Shown: positions 5,361 to 5,463 of the stretch, in pieces | Layout: every line of letters starts with the position of its first letter | Numbering within the stretch: position 1 is the stretch's first letter | Assembly: GCA_022707665.1 (NCBI GenBank) | Contig: JAKJAE010000211.1 | Coordinates: 1 to 5,463, forward strand | Length of the DNA: 5,463 bases | DNA from: Chloroflexota bacterium | GTDB lineage: Bacteria > Chloroflexota > Anaerolineae > B4-G1 > SLSP01 | Direction of reading: 5' to 3' | The notes under the pieces: model-generated | The model's database searches: none | Seen by the model: only the letters and a program-made list of their open reading frames with translations | What the model was told of the DNA's origin: nothing | Made by a program: the position numbers and the translations under genes

Positions 5361-5463
5361 CTAGTCGCCGGCGGACCGTCCGCCGGCTGCTGCCCGCCGC
5401 CGAACGCGCACCAGTAGCAAGGCGCCCACGAGCGTTGCCACCGCGGCTAGACCGAATGTGACC
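5361..5463 (-). CDS. C-terminal end of a probable membrane protein (5' part beyond window)
   Basis: The minus-strand frame from the right edge gives 33 residues ending at TAG (5361-5363). The segment FGLAAVATLVGALLLV is a typical hydrophobic membrane helix, followed by a basic tail (RVRRR) and a short Gly/Ala/Arg end, as seen at the C-terminus of many transporters, for example the major facilitator superfamily. The basic residues after the helix predict a cytoplasmic tail. It converges on the hydrolase gene. The fragment is too short to assign a family; a sugar-acid transporter would suit the neighbours but is only a guess. Confidence 0.55.
   Translation of the reverse strand, partial: VTFGLAAVATLVGALLLVRVRRRAAAGGRSAGD
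5367..5387. repeat. GC-only hairpin between convergent genes
   Basis: GCCGGCGGA and TCCGCCGGC are perfect 9-bp inverted copies around CCG. For the plus-strand hydrolase transcript the stem begins 22 bases after the stop and could end transcription or block 3' decay. For the minus-strand gene it lies inside the last codons. No T-run follows on either side, so it is not a classical intrinsic terminator. Confidence 0.5.

Noticed and set aside
5367..5387. Classical Rho-independent terminator
   Set aside because: The stem is strong but neither side has a T-run, so I list it only as an inverted repeat.

Overview
The window is GC-rich bacterial DNA from an organism I cannot name. The gene families present (a soluble-sugar-acid dehydratase pair, an Abhydrolase_7-like hydrolase, a GT39-like membrane glycosyltransferase), the strong AGGAGG ribosome sites and the GC-rich octamer repeats would fit Chloroflexota, Armatimonadota or a similar environmental lineage. 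That placement is a guess and no marker gene supports it.

Layout from left to right. Positions 1-1552 (minus) hold a GT39/ArnT-like polytopic glycosyltransferase whose C-terminus runs off the left edge. Positions 1553-1718 are intergenic, with a large imperfect hairpin just downstream of the next gene's stop codon. Positions 1719-2699 (minus) encode a UxuA-type mannonate dehydratase family protein. Positions 2700-2944 are a gap filled mostly by two oppositely oriented arrays of an 8-bp repeat (consensus GAGAAAGC), which together could form a stem of about 37 bp. Positions 2945-4132 (minus) encode an enolase-superfamily acid-sugar dehydratase resembling L-rhamnonate dehydratase. Positions 4133-4288 are a divergent control region with a near-consensus sigma-70 promoter on the minus strand and a small palindrome over its -35 box. 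Positions 4289-5344 (plus) encode an alpha/beta hydrolase with an intact-looking Ser-Asp-His triad. Positions 5361-5463 (minus) are the last 33 codons of a convergent gene, probably a membrane protein.

How the genes may work together. The two minus-strand dehydratases read as one transcription unit from the promoter at about 4209-4237. Both families dehydrate C5/C6 aldonic acids to 2-keto-3-deoxy acids, so a role in using plant-derived sugar acids (rhamnonate, mannonate or relatives) is the natural inference. The divergent hydrolase shares the control region and may remove acyl esters or open a lactone upstream of that step, but its substrate cannot be read from the sequence. No aldolase, sugar dehydrogenase or dedicated regulator lies inside the window. 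The glycosyltransferase looks like an unrelated cell-envelope gene.

I saw no RNA genes, CRISPR arrays, transposases or phage genes. The most unusual element is the inverted octamer array between the two dehydratase genes.
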